DNA of 64,000 bases from assembly GCA_964641665.1 (NCBI GenBank), contig CAZXKO010000068.1, positions 14,930 to 78,929 on the forward strand. The letters are read 5' to 3'. The number at the start of each line of letters is the position of its first letter. Position 1 is the stretch's first letter. This DNA comes from Gp1-AA133 sp964641665. GTDB lineage: Bacteria > Acidobacteriota > Terriglobia > Terriglobales > Acidobacteriaceae. Position numbers and translations under genes: made by a program. Positions 19,650 to 29,484 of the stretch are shown here, piece by piece. Below the pieces are notes generated by a model. That model saw only the letters and a list, made by a program, of their open reading frames with translations. It ran no database searches and had not been told where the DNA came from.

Positions 19650-22058
19650 ATGAGCATCTTTACGGACCACAAAGTTACGCGCCGTTCCCTGGTGCTCTCG
19701 ACCTGTTGTCTGGTTCCAGGCATCCGCCTGTTAAACGCGCTCGACACCCCGGCGATGACTGCAAGGGATTACACGGTGAAGCCGGTGCCTCTTACCGAGG
19801 TCGATATTCTCGACGATTTCTGGGCGCCGCGCATGGAAGTGAATCGCACTGTTTCCATATGGCACTGCTTCAAGAAGATGGAGGAGTTCGAAGATTTTGG
19901 CAGCCCCAAACTGATCGAAGGGGCTGCCTACATGTTGGCCAAGCGTCCTGATCCCAAGCTTGAGGAATACGTGGATCAAGTGATCGACAAGCTGGTGAGG
20001 CAGCTGACCCCGCGCCTTGCCGATCCTGATAAAGCGGTTCGGGTGTCTGGTCATTTTTTTGAGGCCGCGGTCGCCTACTACGCCACTACCGGCAAGCGGA
20101 AGATGCTCGATGCTGCCCTCGAAGACGGGAACGTGATCGATGCGAACTTCGGGCCCGGCAAACGAGACTACATCTCCGAACACGAAGGCCAGAAAATCGG
20201 ATTGCTCGAGCTTTACCGTCAGACCGGCGATGAAAAATATTTAAAGCTTGCCAAGTTCTTAATGGATGGACGTGGCAAGGACGGCTATCCGCGAGCTGGC
20301 GAATATGCGATTGACCGCACTTACGCGCAGGACCACGCACCGGTGGTGAAACAGGACGAAGCCGTAGGCCACTGCGTTCGCGCCACGTTCTTGTATATCC
20401 CCCTCACCGATCTCGCGGCGCTAACGGGAAGGCCGGAGTACCAGGAAGCTGCGGACAAGATCTGGGAGGACGTTGTCCATCACAAGCTTTATTTGACCGG
20501 GAGCATCGGGTCCATTCGTTTTCATGAGCAATTCGGGAGTGCTTATGAGCTGCCCAATCTCAGCGCCTGGAACGAGACTTGTGCCTCCTACGGAAATATT
20601 GTGTGGAATCAGCGCATGTTCCAATTGCATCAGGACGCCAAGTACATCGATGTGCTGGAGCGGGTTCTTTACAACGGCTTCGCGGATGGCGTTTCGCTTA
20701 AGGGAGATCGCTTCTTCTATCAGAATCCTCTGCGCTCCTTCGGCAGCTACGAACGCTTCGAGTGGATTGACGTTCCTTGCTGCCCCCCGAATGTAGTGCG
20801 CCTTATGGCTTCCTTGGGGAGCTACATCTATGCGCAGTCTTCCGATTCGGTTTACGTCAACCTTTTCATTGGCAGCAATGCAAAGGTGAGCCTCCCCAGT
20901 GGAAACACGGTTGCCATTCAACAGGAGACTCGATATCCGTGGGAAGGAGCGGTCAGCCTCCGCCTCAACCCCGAGCGAGCCGAAACTTTCACGATGCTGG
21001 TGCGCATTCCAGGTTGGACGCGGAATGAAGTCCTTCCTGGCGACCTCTATGAATACGGGGACAAGACCGAGGAGAAACCGACGCTCAACGTGAATGGCCG
21101 GCCTGTCGAGTTAAAAATGGAACGCGGCTATGCCCGCATCGAACGAAGATGGACAAGGGGAGATAAGGTTCAGTTGCATTTGCCCATGCCTGTCCGCCGC
21201 GTGAAGGCCAATGCCAAGGTGCAGGAAGATCGCGCTATGGTGGCTTTGCAGCGCGGTCCGCTGGTGTATTGCGCGGAGTGGCCGGACAATAACGGACACG
21301 CCTTAAACCTGATCGTTCCCGAGAACGCTAAGTTCGAGAGCCAATGGCGCCCCGAGCTGCTGAACGGCGTCCAGGTTGTGACCGGCAAGACCGAAGCGTT
21401 GCAGCGGGAGGACAACAGCAGTGAGCTGAAGCGGCAGCCCCATCAGCTGGTGGCGATTCCGTATCTTGCCTGGTCCAATCGCGGGCCGGGAGAGATGGCA
21501 GTTTGGATGTCCAGCGAGCCGCAGAAAGCGTGGGTCGCGCCTTTGCCTCCCGAGCCCATACATGCGGTTCGCTCCTCGGGTGGAGTTCAAAAAGTCTGGA
21601 CCGGCTACAACGATCAGAACGATGACATCCGCGCCCTCTATGACGGCAAGGACCCAATCAGTTCCGCCGACGAGTCTTATTTGTATTTCAGGATGCGGCC
21701 CGAGCCTGGAACCGCGGCATGGGTTGAATACGAATTCAAGGCGCCGGCCAAAGTGTCTTCTGCGCAAGTCTATTGGTTCGACGACCGGCGATTCTGCCGC
21801 GTGCCCACGTCCTGGCGCGTCCTATATAAGGAGGGGGACGCCTGGAAGCCAGTCGCGAACGTCGAGCCCTACGTCGTGGCCAAAGACAAATTTAATGCAG
21901 TAAGTTTTGCATCTGTGACAACGGTTGCCATGCGTCTAGAAGTAGAGCCCGCAACCAAACTCTATAAAGCCGGCCAAATCGGCCCGCCCGCTGCGATGTT
22001 TATTGAGAAAGATACACAATGGCGCGAGTTCGGGCTCCTCGAGTGGCGAATCTCGTAG
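19650..22058 (+). CDS. GH127-type beta-L-arabinofuranosidase (DUF1680)
   Basis: 802 residues from the ATG at 19650, preceded by GGAGGAG; a longer frame begins in the operator region and is unlikely. The N-terminus VTRRSLVLSTCCLVPG is Tat-like. The (alpha/alpha)6 catalytic domain is recognisable from DFWAPRMEVNR, ETCASYGN and DVPCCPPNVVR. In characterised GH127 enzymes the Glu and Cys of ETC and the two Cys of CCPP bind zinc, with one Cys as nucleophile; all are present here. A C-terminal beta domain of ~150 residues (from VQKVWTGYNDQND) extends beyond the core and resembles a discoidin-type module. It probably removes beta-L-arabinofuranose from plant or glycoprotein glycans in the periplasm. 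Confidence 0.88.
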   Translation: MSIFTDHKVTRRSLVLSTCCLVPGIRLLNALDTPAMTARDYTVKPVPLTEVDILDDFWAPRMEVNRTVSIWHCFKKMEEFEDFGSPKLIEGAAYMLAKRPDPKLEEYVDQVIDKLVRQLTPRLADPDKAVRVSGHFFEAAVAYYATTGKRKMLDAALEDGNVIDANFGPGKRDYISEHEGQKIGLLELYRQTGDEKYLKLAKFLMDGRGKDGYPRAGEYAIDRTYAQDHAPVVKQDEAVGHCVRATFLYIPLTDLAALTGRPEYQEAADKIWEDVVHHKLYLTGSIGSIRFHEQFGSAYELPNLSAWNETCASYGNIVWNQRMFQLHQDAKYIDVLERVLYNGFADGVSLKGDRFFYQNPLRSFGSYERFEWIDVPCCPPNVVRLMASLGSYIYAQSSDSVYVNLFIGSNAKVSLPSGNTVAIQQETRYPWEGAVSLRLNPERAETFTMLVRIPGWTRNEVLPGDLYEYGDKTEEKPTLNVNGRPVELKMERGYARIERRWTRGDKVQLHLPMPVRRVKANAKVQEDRAMVALQRGPLVYCAEWPDNNGHALNLIVPENAKFESQWRPELLNGVQVVTGKTEALQREDNSSELKRQPHQLVAIPYLAWSNRGPGEMAVWMSSEPQKAWVAPLPPEPIHAVRSSGGVQKVWTGYNDQNDDIRALYDGKDPISSADESYLYFRMRPEPGTAAWVEYEFKAPAKVSSAQVYWFDDRRFCRVPTSWRVLYKEGDAWKPVANVEPYVVAKDKFNAVSFASVTTVAMRLEVEPATKLYKAGQIGPPAAMFIEKDTQWREFGLLEWRIS

Positions 22059-22280
22059 AATGACGGCGAAAAACCTTGTCTCACGGAAACACAACAAAAA
22101 ACCACTCGACTCCGACACCGGCCTTCTCGTGGAAGGCGATTACACCTTGGGAAATTGGCCCGATTCAAGGTCAACGAGTTTAACGACGATTTGACATCAA
22201 CAATCAAACCGGGAGGTTGTTGAAGATTCCGATGTACCATGTGCCGGGCTCACCGTTTGTCTCAAGTAGGAGGCATTCTG

Positions 22281-22793
22281 ATGTTGTTTCGAACCTTCGC
22301 CGCCATCGCATTAGTCGCTATGTGCCCGCTTCTTGCCTGTCACACCGCCCACCGACCTCAACTCGGCCAACCCGCTCCCGACTTCACTCTTACCGACTCC
22401 ACTGGCTCCCCCCTAAGATTATCCGCTTACAAAGGGAAAGTGGTTCTGCTCGACTTCTGGGCCACTTGGTGTGGCGGCTGCAAAGTTGAAATTCCGTGGT
22501 ATGTGGAGTTCCAGAACAAATACCGAGATGACGGACTCTCGGCCATTGGCGTTTCCGTGGATGAGGACGGCTGGAAATCGGTGAAGCCATTCCTCGAAGA
22601 GCGCAAGCTGAATTATCCCGTTGTGATTGCCAACCACGACGTAGCCGACCGATACGGCGGACTCACTTCTCTCCCTATGACTTTGCTAATTGACCGCAAC
22701 GGGAGGATTGCCGAGTCGCACGCGGGTGTGGTGGACAAAGACGCGTTTGAGAATAAGATCAAGACGCTCCTTCACGAAACTCCTGCGCGGTAA
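22281..22793 (+). CDS. TlpA-like thioredoxin-family lipoprotein
   Basis: 170 residues from the ATG at 22281, with AGGAGG upstream; an ATG at 22239 lacks such a site. The signal ends in the lipobox LLAC, so it is probably membrane-anchored facing the periplasm. The fold is AhpC/TlpA-like: APDFTLTDSTG, LLDFWATWCGGC with a redox-active C-G-G-C pair, and the cis-Pro loop TSLPMT. It is a likely disulphide reductase or cytochrome-maturation-type protein. It stands alone, 220 bases after GH127. Confidence 0.85.
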   Translation: MLFRTFAAIALVAMCPLLACHTAHRPQLGQPAPDFTLTDSTGSPLRLSAYKGKVVLLDFWATWCGGCKVEIPWYVEFQNKYRDDGLSAIGVSVDEDGWKSVKPFLEERKLNYPVVIANHDVADRYGGLTSLPMTLLIDRNGRIAESHAGVVDKDAFENKIKTLLHETPAR

Positions 22794-23023
22794 GAATCAA
22801 AGCCAGTGCGCTTGGTAGGTGTGCCGTTCAGAATTATTTCGCGTGATGCAGTTGGTGCCGCAAAGTTTCCACGATCAGACCGACTAGCGCCTTCTTCTTG
22901 GGAAGCCTGTCTCACATGCATTCGGGCCTCCGCGGGTGACGGCTCGATACCGACATGCTCATTGTCGTGTAATGTCCGCCGCACATGTCAGCCAACGGGC
23001 GTCGATTCGTCGCTGGCCGCCGG

Positions 23024-24754
23024 TTAGGGCTGCTGCGGGCCGAAGGCCCGTGCGCTACCGGGGACCATCTCCAACTCCATCAGGGGAACCGGAATCATGC
23101 CCTCGTTGTTGAAGCGGTCCATGAAATCGCGTAGCACAAACGGCTTGCCGGCCAAGTCCTGCTGGTGGGCATACTCCGTAATCAGTTCGTCGGCGAGCAT
23201 CTTGCCGGTGATGTAGCAGCTACCATAGCCGGGCTGGCGAAGATACAGCAACTGCTCGAATACGGTGAGCGAGTCCTTTGCCTTGGCCCAGCCGCGCGGC
23301 GTCCATTCCTCTTGGAACTGTCCTGCCTGCTCTAGCGTAAATTGATTGGTCTGCACATAGAGCGAGGCAAGGCCACGCGCGGCACGATTCGCTAGCATGA
23401 TCCAAACCAACTCCCTGGCGCGCGGATTGTCGTCGTAAAGGCCTACGTGCATCATCAGCTCTTCGAAGGCGGTGGCGAAACCCTCAGCGCGATTGTCCCA
23501 GATGTTGTAGAGCTGAGCCTGGCGGCGAATCGGGCTTGGATTCGGCTCGTCCCGCATCCGTCCCAGGTCAATCCAGTGATAGTCGTGGGACAGAAGCAGC
23601 ATGGGCTCGCGGTGTGTGACGCGGCTGAAGAACACCCTTTGGTCCGCTGGGATGAAGTGACCGAGCTCTTCCGCGAGCGCCGGCTTGATGTAAGGCTTGT
23701 CCGGAATGATCTCCTGCTTGACAAGGAAATCGACGAACTTATCCAGCCGGTCATGCGCCATCTTATCGAACGCGGCGGCATCGGCAGCCGGCTCAAGAGG
23801 AGGCAGGTTACGGTTGTGGTGTTCCTCGAGACGCAAGGCTGATTGCGCGCGCTCCAGCTCGCGGCGCAGTAGGATGACTTCCTCGTCCCAAGTGTAGGGA
23901 ATGAAGTGCACATTCTGCTGATACCACGTGTAGCTCTCCTTGCCCACCCCGGAGGGGCCGGTCTTGGTGGGCGCCAGCTTTTCCAGCCATGCGACGAATT
24001 CGTCGGTCGCCTTGCGCGCGACCGCCACGGCCGCGCTTAACTCCTGGCTGGTTCCGCTCAGATCGGCGTGCTGGTGTTCGGCTAGCGTGCGAACGGTGAG
24101 TGTCCCGGCTTCAAGCGAAGCCAGGGTGTGGGACTGATTGCGAAGCTCCGCCTCGCCATAGACCCAGAGATCGCGCGCGGTGCTGGCCATTAGATTCTCT
24201 TTCGCCTCGGCAAGAAGAACCGGGATCATGCCGAGTTTCGTGGTCAAGTCTTTTTGCGCGTCGGCGTCGAGTGGAAAGTGATAGTTGTAGAGCTCGATCT
24301 CGGGGTAAGGGACGGGACCCTCGCGCCACGGAATGTCACTACGGGATGGGAAGATGTTCACATAGAAAGCGGGGTCGCGCGCCCAGGGACGGAGCACCCT
24401 CAGGTTGAAGTCGAGCCCATTCATCTCGGCCTTCACCAGCTGGTAGTCGTTCTGCTCTTCAACAGGCCACGACTTGGGATCAATTGCGTCGAGCCGCTTG
24501 CGCCACCCGGGTAGCGCCACCGCCTTAGCCGCCATCGCGCTCGCCCTATAGTCGGGAACATTATTCTTCATCACCGGACGTTCGAATTCCCGCCATTGCT
24601 GAAAAAGCTTGACCAACACAGGATAGCTATCAGGCTCGCTTGCTGCCTTTGCCGAACCGCGCGTTGCTCCAAAGAACAGGGCTGCGATCGCCATCACATG
24701 GCAGAGTTGATGCCGCACCTTTACCGAGCGACAATTGCGGTCGAGATAGCCCAT
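23024..24754 (-). CDS. DUF885 family protein, exported
   Basis: 576 residues from the ATG at 24754 (a GTG just before it, at 24757, is possible; GAGGAG lies upstream of both). A signal peptide (HVMAIAALFFGATRGSAKA) is present. The C-terminal half has the family blocks RAEGFATAFEELMMHVGLYD and RQPGYGSCYITGK. DUF885 proteins are usually viewed as metallopeptidase-like with an HE-xx-PGH motif. At the expected place this protein reads SHDYHWIDLGRMRDE, so the usual motif is changed and peptidase activity is uncertain. Confidence 0.75.
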   Translation of the reverse strand: MGYLDRNCRSVKVRHQLCHVMAIAALFFGATRGSAKAASEPDSYPVLVKLFQQWREFERPVMKNNVPDYRASAMAAKAVALPGWRKRLDAIDPKSWPVEEQNDYQLVKAEMNGLDFNLRVLRPWARDPAFYVNIFPSRSDIPWREGPVPYPEIELYNYHFPLDADAQKDLTTKLGMIPVLLAEAKENLMASTARDLWVYGEAELRNQSHTLASLEAGTLTVRTLAEHQHADLSGTSQELSAAVAVARKATDEFVAWLEKLAPTKTGPSGVGKESYTWYQQNVHFIPYTWDEEVILLRRELERAQSALRLEEHHNRNLPPLEPAADAAAFDKMAHDRLDKFVDFLVKQEIIPDKPYIKPALAEELGHFIPADQRVFFSRVTHREPMLLLSHDYHWIDLGRMRDEPNPSPIRRQAQLYNIWDNRAEGFATAFEELMMHVGLYDDNPRARELVWIMLANRAARGLASLYVQTNQFTLEQAGQFQEEWTPRGWAKAKDSLTVFEQLLYLRQPGYGSCYITGKMLADELITEYAHQQDLAGKPFVLRDFMDRFNNEGMIPVPLMELEMVPGSARAFGPQQP

Positions 24755-25498
24755 CACTGAGATCTCCTCATTGTCGAATTGAACGCCTGGACGGGTGGGC
24801 TAGCCTATCGCGCATTTGGCGGTTCGCGCAAGGGTGGGAGGCAAGACCGAAGTGGGCAGCTTCCCCCGATCGGCACCGACCTCGGATAGCTGGTGCAACA
24901 TCGCCCGACATTGTCGTGGACTCAATTACACCAACAACGTCGGTCGTAGTTGGGGGATCTCTTTGCTTTCGTCCGACTTTCTTGTGTTCGCAACCCCACA
25001 AATCTGCGCACCGGACATTTTCCGACCCCACAGGGGCTGGACTTGGGACAAACCGGCGGTACCGAAGGGAAAGGCACGCCAAACGGGCGAAGTCGAAGCC
25101 GCATCGCCCGTTGAAGCGTCCACGTCGGCGATAGTTTACGTCGCGATCGGTCGATCCGCCTTCGACTTCGCGGGGGGAGGGCATAACGTGGTCGATTCCG
25201 CCGCCGGGTCTAAGGTCATCACGTTTTTTCGCAGCACCGAATGGGACATGAGCGAAGAAGACTCATCTAGTTGGGGACTGGTACGAGGTGCCGAGGTCTT
25301 CACTCGCTGAGGTCCCAGGTAGGCGTACGAGACAACCACTATTCCGTCGGTAAGGAATGGCTGGACGCAAAACAATGCGACGGTCTGAGTCTCAAGTGCC
25401 ACCCAGAAACCATCCAAACAGAATTGCGGGGAGTCTCAAAACGGTTTCTGACGCCGCCGTAAGAAGGCGAACGCCACTGCATTTCGGCAGTGCGTTCA

Positions 25499-25541
25499 TG
25501 GTTGCGGGGGGCCGATTTGAACGGCCGACCTTTGGGTTATG
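25499..25541 (-). other. 3' fragment of an initiator tRNA-Met gene, candidate attachment site
   Basis: On the minus strand the sequence runs from a CAT anticodon (CATAACCC) through the variable loop and a perfect T arm (GGCCG-TTCAAAT-CGGCC) to CCCCGCA-A-CCA. The 5' side cannot pair: the anticodon stem partner, D arm and acceptor 5' strand are missing. Fragments that start at the anticodon loop and keep the 3' end are typical of tyrosine-recombinase integration at tRNA genes. No integrase lies nearby. Confidence 0.65.
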
Positions 25542-26020
25542 CGATCTGACTCACCTTTCGATGAGATTCGGACTGTACCTCTTATTCCCGAGGGGTGCTC
25601 AGTCTCTGCGCCCTCCCCCACCATTCCGGGAGCTTGGTTCGGTATTGCCCTATCGCTCGCGCGACGTAGGTTCCCCCAACTTTGACGAGTGATCTTCCGG
25701 TGCATTGCTGCGCCGGACGCCCAATTTTGCAAAAGGTCCTACAATCGAGGACGTCCAGGGAACTGAAAAGAATCGTTAGGAGCGGGAGGTTACGAGCTCA
25801 AGAAGGTTATGAATTTAAACAACTTACAAGACGCGGGTAGCCCTCGAAAGCCTTGTAAGGACCGCTCGGGAATAGTTAATGGACAGTCATCGCAGGAGTA
25901 TGGATTTGGGGTATAACTTCGCTTACCCGTCATCCGTTCCCTGGCCCCGAACACTGGGCTAATTCATTGACCCGGCACCCGCTTGCCTTCAATTTGGGCC
26001 CTTCGATGGACCCCCCTTCT

Positions 26021-26041
26021 TGGACCCGGTTTTCGGGTCCA
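26021..26041. repeat. 8-bp perfect hairpin
   Basis: TGGACCCG, loop GTTTT, CGGGTCCA. There is no T tract on either side, so a terminator is not clear. The flanking GGACCC-rich sequence suggests an old element end, but no matching partner was found. Confidence 0.4.
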
Positions 26042-26172
26042 CTCGCGGGTGTCCCAGATCGCGTCCTGACTGCCTGTGGCCACGCGTCTCTATTCCAGAA
26101 CGCGGGGCAGTGTTCATAGGAAATGTTGAGTTGGTCGTTTGCTTAAGTGTGGAGTACCATTTGCACACATAA

Positions 26173-26223
26173 CTTTCGTTTGAATGCAAAACGAAATCCT
26201 AAAGCCAAATTTCACTTTCGTTT
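26173..26223. promoter_or_regulatory. TTTCGTTT repeats, candidate DeoR operator
   Basis: CTTTCGTTT occurs at 26173-26181 and again at 26215-26223. The first copy pairs with AAACGAAA at 26189-26196 to form an inverted repeat with a seven-base gap. The second copy ends 22 bases before the deoR start. DeoR-family regulators such as AgaR are known to bind CTTTCGTTT-like repeats, so autoregulation is likely. Confidence 0.5.
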
Positions 26224-26245
26224 AAGACAAAGGTGAGGGAGAGCA

Positions 26246-27100
26246 ATGACGAGGGGTAAGGGCAGGCAGTCAGGCAGAGCCGCCGAAAATGGCAATCTGG
26301 ATTCTGACACGCCCGGGCTGCAGGACAAGCAGCAGGTCCGGTTCACGACGATTCTCACCGCCCTTCAGCAATCCGGGCGCGTTTCGGTGGATTTGCTGAG
26401 CGAACAGTTGGATGTCTCGGTGGTGACCATCCGACGAGATCTGGATGCACTGGAACAAAAGGGGCTGCTGCAACGAACCCATGGCGGTGCTGTATCGATG
26501 GAGCCGCTGTTTTACGAACCCTTTCGACGCGATCGGTCATTCATGGCGCAGGTGGAGCGCGCTGCGGAAGAAAAGCGTCGGATCGGTCGAGCAGCGGCGG
26601 CCCTGGTCACTCCCGGCGAGACCATCGCATTAACCCCGGGGACTACGACCACTGAAGTGATCCGCGGATTGCCGATGAACTACAACATCACGGTGGTCAC
26701 TAACACGGTGAACGTGGCGATGGAACTCTCCAAAAGAAAAGACGTCTACGTTTTCGTAACTGGCGGGCATCTTCATGGAGAGTGGTTTTCGCTGGTTGGA
26801 TCAGCCGCGCTGAAATCCCTGGAAAACATGCTGATCAACACCATGTTCATTGGAGCTGATGGCATGGATGCCAACTGGGGTGCCAGTTGTTTCAACGCGG
26901 ATGAAGCGGAGCTGAATTCGACAATGATGAGGCTGGCACGCCGTCGCGTGGCGGTCGTAGATAGCGAAAAACTTGGGGTCGTGGCGAACTGGCGCATTTG
27001 CAACGCCAACGAGCTCAACATTCTCGTGACGGACACCAATGCACTGGACAGCGCGATCGAGCCCTTCCAGAAACTCGGGATCGACGTGATGCGCGTGTGA
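26246..27100 (+). CDS. DeoR/GlpR-family sugar regulator
   Basis: 284 residues. The DeoR helix-turn-helix lies at about 30-85 (VSVDLLSEQLDVSVVTIRRD followed by LDALEQKGLLQRTHGGAV), and the family signature is complete. The C-terminal domain is the ISOCOT sugar-phosphate sensor (LTPGTTTTEVIRGL ... FIGADGMDANWG). Such proteins normally repress sugar genes until a phosphorylated sugar binds. It sits at the left edge of the sugar locus, with only two bases between its stop and that of the convergent glycosidase gene. Confidence 0.9.
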   Translation: MTRGKGRQSGRAAENGNLDSDTPGLQDKQQVRFTTILTALQQSGRVSVDLLSEQLDVSVVTIRRDLDALEQKGLLQRTHGGAVSMEPLFYEPFRRDRSFMAQVERAAEEKRRIGRAAAALVTPGETIALTPGTTTTEVIRGLPMNYNITVVTNTVNVAMELSKRKDVYVFVTGGHLHGEWFSLVGSAALKSLENMLINTMFIGADGMDANWGASCFNADEAELNSTMMRLARRRVAVVDSEKLGVVANWRICNANELNILVTDTNALDSAIEPFQKLGIDVMRV

Positions 27101-27102
27101 GG

Positions 27103-29346
27103 TCAGGCTTTCTCTTTGCGGGCTCCGTCCTTGGTCACCGTGTAGAGCTGCCCCTGGTAATGCAGTCCCTCCAGGCGGGCGTCTGGATCAAATTCGGCGA
27201 TCCGTGAATCGATGCGGAGACCTTCGGTCAGGGACAAATCTGCACCGAAGATTGAGTCGATCACTAAGTCGCTGAACGCGCCCGCCGCGATGCAACTCCA
27301 ATCTTCGATGTAGGGTGGGTCCTCGGAGGCCTTGCGAGCACCGCCGTTCACCGGAGGAAAAACGTCCTCGACAAAATGGCCTTGCCCGATCGGCCCTTGA
27401 TTTCCTGCCTTGGCCACCTCTCTTAACCATTTCACAATTTTTCCGGAGCGATCGACCTTGTAAAGTCCCTTCGCCGTCATCGCGGGCCATGCGCTGTACG
27501 CTCCCAGACAACTGTGATCGGGGCGGATGTTCCAGGTGGCATCGGCGTCGCTCTGAGAGAGCGCGCGCATCCATTTTTCTGAGTGTAGTTCACGCCAAAA
27601 AAAATCGGCCATCTGCTGCTTCTGCGTGGGCAAAAGGTCTTCCGCCATGCTGTCGGTCGTGGCCAGGAGGTCGTAACAGTGGCGGACCTCATTGAAGGAC
27701 CCATCCAGCTGACGACACCGCCAGTAACCCTTTCCCTCCACATACAAATCGCGATTGATGCGGTCCGCCAGATTTTTCGCCTCGGCTCTCAGCTCCTTCG
27801 CACGTCCCAGGTCCCCGCGCCGCGCGCGCAGGTCGGCCACAGCCCGCATGGCGTGAACATTATTGGCGTTCATTCCGGCTACTTCATGCAAATAGGTACT
27901 TACCACTTCCAGCAGATTCTCAATCTTGCCGTAGTCGGCGAGACCGTGACCGGAATAGTCAAGCTTCTTCCAATAAAGAGCATGCTCTTCCAGCCGTTCG
28001 AGAATGCTCTGATTCCCCACGTTCTTGTCGAGCCAAAGAAAGTCTCCGGTCACGCACAGGTATTTCCACGCACATCGGACGATGGCGGTATCGTTGACTG
28101 CGTACCACGGACCCACTCCTTGCCCACTGATGTAGTCGCTGGAATGGTGCTCATGCATCGGAAGGCCCAACCAGACTTCGACCAGGTTGCGCAGCGGGGT
28201 GGGATCCAGAAGCGCCAACGACAGCGCGGCGAGGGAGGTGTCCCAAGGAAAGCTGAGGGTCGGAAGTACGTGACCACTGAGCGTGAGATAGGTTGGTCCG
28301 TAGACCGAATCCGGAGACACGCGACGGGCGAACAGAAGGTTCGCAAAGCCATTGTGATAGAGCTTCCAAAGCGACTCGTCTTGGGTTACCAGTCGTGGGA
28401 GACTTCCGCTGAACTCAGAATTGCCGGGCGTGAACGCAGCTTGTACGAGGCTTTGAAAGGAATCTTCGCTCTGCTTTTCGAGGGCCGAGAAATTGGCTTG
28501 AAGCTTGTCGTACGACTCGAGGGCATGCCGGTCATCTTCGGCGAGTGCCACCACAAAATTCAGCTGATGCGATTCATTGGGTCCAAGCTGGAGATCGAAA
28601 ACGAGCATTCGCTTCTGCTCGATGCGATCCGGTGGTCTGCCGAACCCCTGCACCGCAGCCGCTTGAGAATGCTGCGCCTCGAACACGAGGCACCCTCGCC
28701 GCTCGTCCCAAGTCATTCGGTTGTCCGCCTCTCCCGGCGAGTTGACGAACCAGGGTTGGGTTTTCTTGGCGACCGCGCCACGAAGATCAAAGCTCATCGT
28801 GAACCGGCGAAACGATCCGCTCAGGTTCTGCACGTGGATGGTTTGCAGCGCGGCACGCTGTGTCGCGGGTAGACACATTCGCGTTGTAAAGCGCAGCTTC
28901 TCGACCGTCTGGTTCCGGACGACACAATGCGGGAACCATTGATATTCCACGGTGCCGTCCGGGGGAGCGGCGATCGCGACCAAACGGCCGTCCAGGAATA
29001 GTTCGCAGGTCAACAGATAGCCGGGGCTCCATTCCGTCTCGGGAGGCCCGCAGCAGGCGTAGGGTGGGAACGAGATGGCGGTGATTGCGGACACCGACTT
29101 TCCCACTTGAGCATAGCCGTACTCGTTCATCGCTGTGGGAGAGTTGAATAGATCTCTAAACTGGTAGGCCAGTCGATCGGATGCCAGATCGGCGAGAGTA
29201 GGCGGGCAGGCCAGACTCGTTCGAACAGGCGTGGTTTGTGCCGAATCAATGGCGGAGGTGCCTAAGGGTTTCACGGCCGCGAACGCGGTTCCCACCGCCC
29301 CAAGCTTCAGAAATGCGCGTCGATTTATATCGGAATCGGAAGGCAT
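27103..29346 (-). CDS. six-hairpin-type glycosidase, Tat-exported
   Basis: 747 residues. The Tat signal is NRRAFLKLGAVGTAFAA. An N-terminal beta domain (about 60-290) is followed by a helical domain with SFPWDTSLAALSLALLDPTP, DYGKIENLLEVVSTYLHEVA, and WRELHSEKWMRALSQ. This layout fits the glycogen-debranching, trehalase and rhamnosidase-like superfamily. The family cannot be settled from the sequence alone. The Trp-Asp of FPWDT and the acidic residues of DYGKIENLLE are candidate active-site residues. It is divergent from the sugar porter gene, with 138 bases between them. Confidence 0.6.
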   Translation of the reverse strand: MPSDSDINRRAFLKLGAVGTAFAAVKPLGTSAIDSAQTTPVRTSLACPPTLADLASDRLAYQFRDLFNSPTAMNEYGYAQVGKSVSAITAISFPPYACCGPPETEWSPGYLLTCELFLDGRLVAIAAPPDGTVEYQWFPHCVVRNQTVEKLRFTTRMCLPATQRAALQTIHVQNLSGSFRRFTMSFDLRGAVAKKTQPWFVNSPGEADNRMTWDERRGCLVFEAQHSQAAAVQGFGRPPDRIEQKRMLVFDLQLGPNESHQLNFVVALAEDDRHALESYDKLQANFSALEKQSEDSFQSLVQAAFTPGNSEFSGSLPRLVTQDESLWKLYHNGFANLLFARRVSPDSVYGPTYLTLSGHVLPTLSFPWDTSLAALSLALLDPTPLRNLVEVWLGLPMHEHHSSDYISGQGVGPWYAVNDTAIVRCAWKYLCVTGDFLWLDKNVGNQSILERLEEHALYWKKLDYSGHGLADYGKIENLLEVVSTYLHEVAGMNANNVHAMRAVADLRARRGDLGRAKELRAEAKNLADRINRDLYVEGKGYWRCRQLDGSFNEVRHCYDLLATTDSMAEDLLPTQKQQMADFFWRELHSEKWMRALSQSDADATWNIRPDHSCLGAYSAWPAMTAKGLYKVDRSGKIVKWLREVAKAGNQGPIGQGHFVEDVFPPVNGGARKASEDPPYIEDWSCIAAGAFSDLVIDSIFGADLSLTEGLRIDSRIAEFDPDARLEGLHYQGQLYTVTKDGARKEKA

Positions 29347-29484
29347 CGATCCAGCTCTATTCGATTGAGGATTAGTTCTTATCCGTCAATAACGGAACTT
29401 TATAACATCTGTTTTATCAATTTAATAGACGTTTTATGTGCTTTTCGCTACGATTCGTTCAATAACGGAAGGAAGATCAAGAGC
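29347..29484. promoter_or_regulatory. divergent promoter region with repeated AATAACGGAA
   Basis: An AT-rich stretch between the glycosidase and porter genes. AATAACGGAA occurs twice, near 29385 and 29460, 75 bases apart. A CTTTTCGCTACGATTCGTTC segment resembles the TTTCGTTT repeats in front of the DeoR gene. It is a good candidate for joint control of both genes. Confidence 0.4.

Larger units (their letters stand above)
24755..26245. other. 1.49-kb gene-poor region with integration scar
   Basis: No intact gene is supported. The stretch holds a tRNA 3' fragment at 25499-25541, an imperfect hairpin next to it at 25471-25497, an 8-bp perfect hairpin at 26021-26041 (TGGACCCG/CGGGTCCA) and the DeoR operator region at 26173-26223. 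The short frames at 24816-25310 and elsewhere resemble no family I know. The mix suggests old recombination. Confidence 0.55.

Noticed and set aside
24816..25310. Plus-strand frame of 164 codons in the gene-poor region
   Set aside because: Overlapping frames of equal length exist on both strands and none shows a plausible protein pattern.
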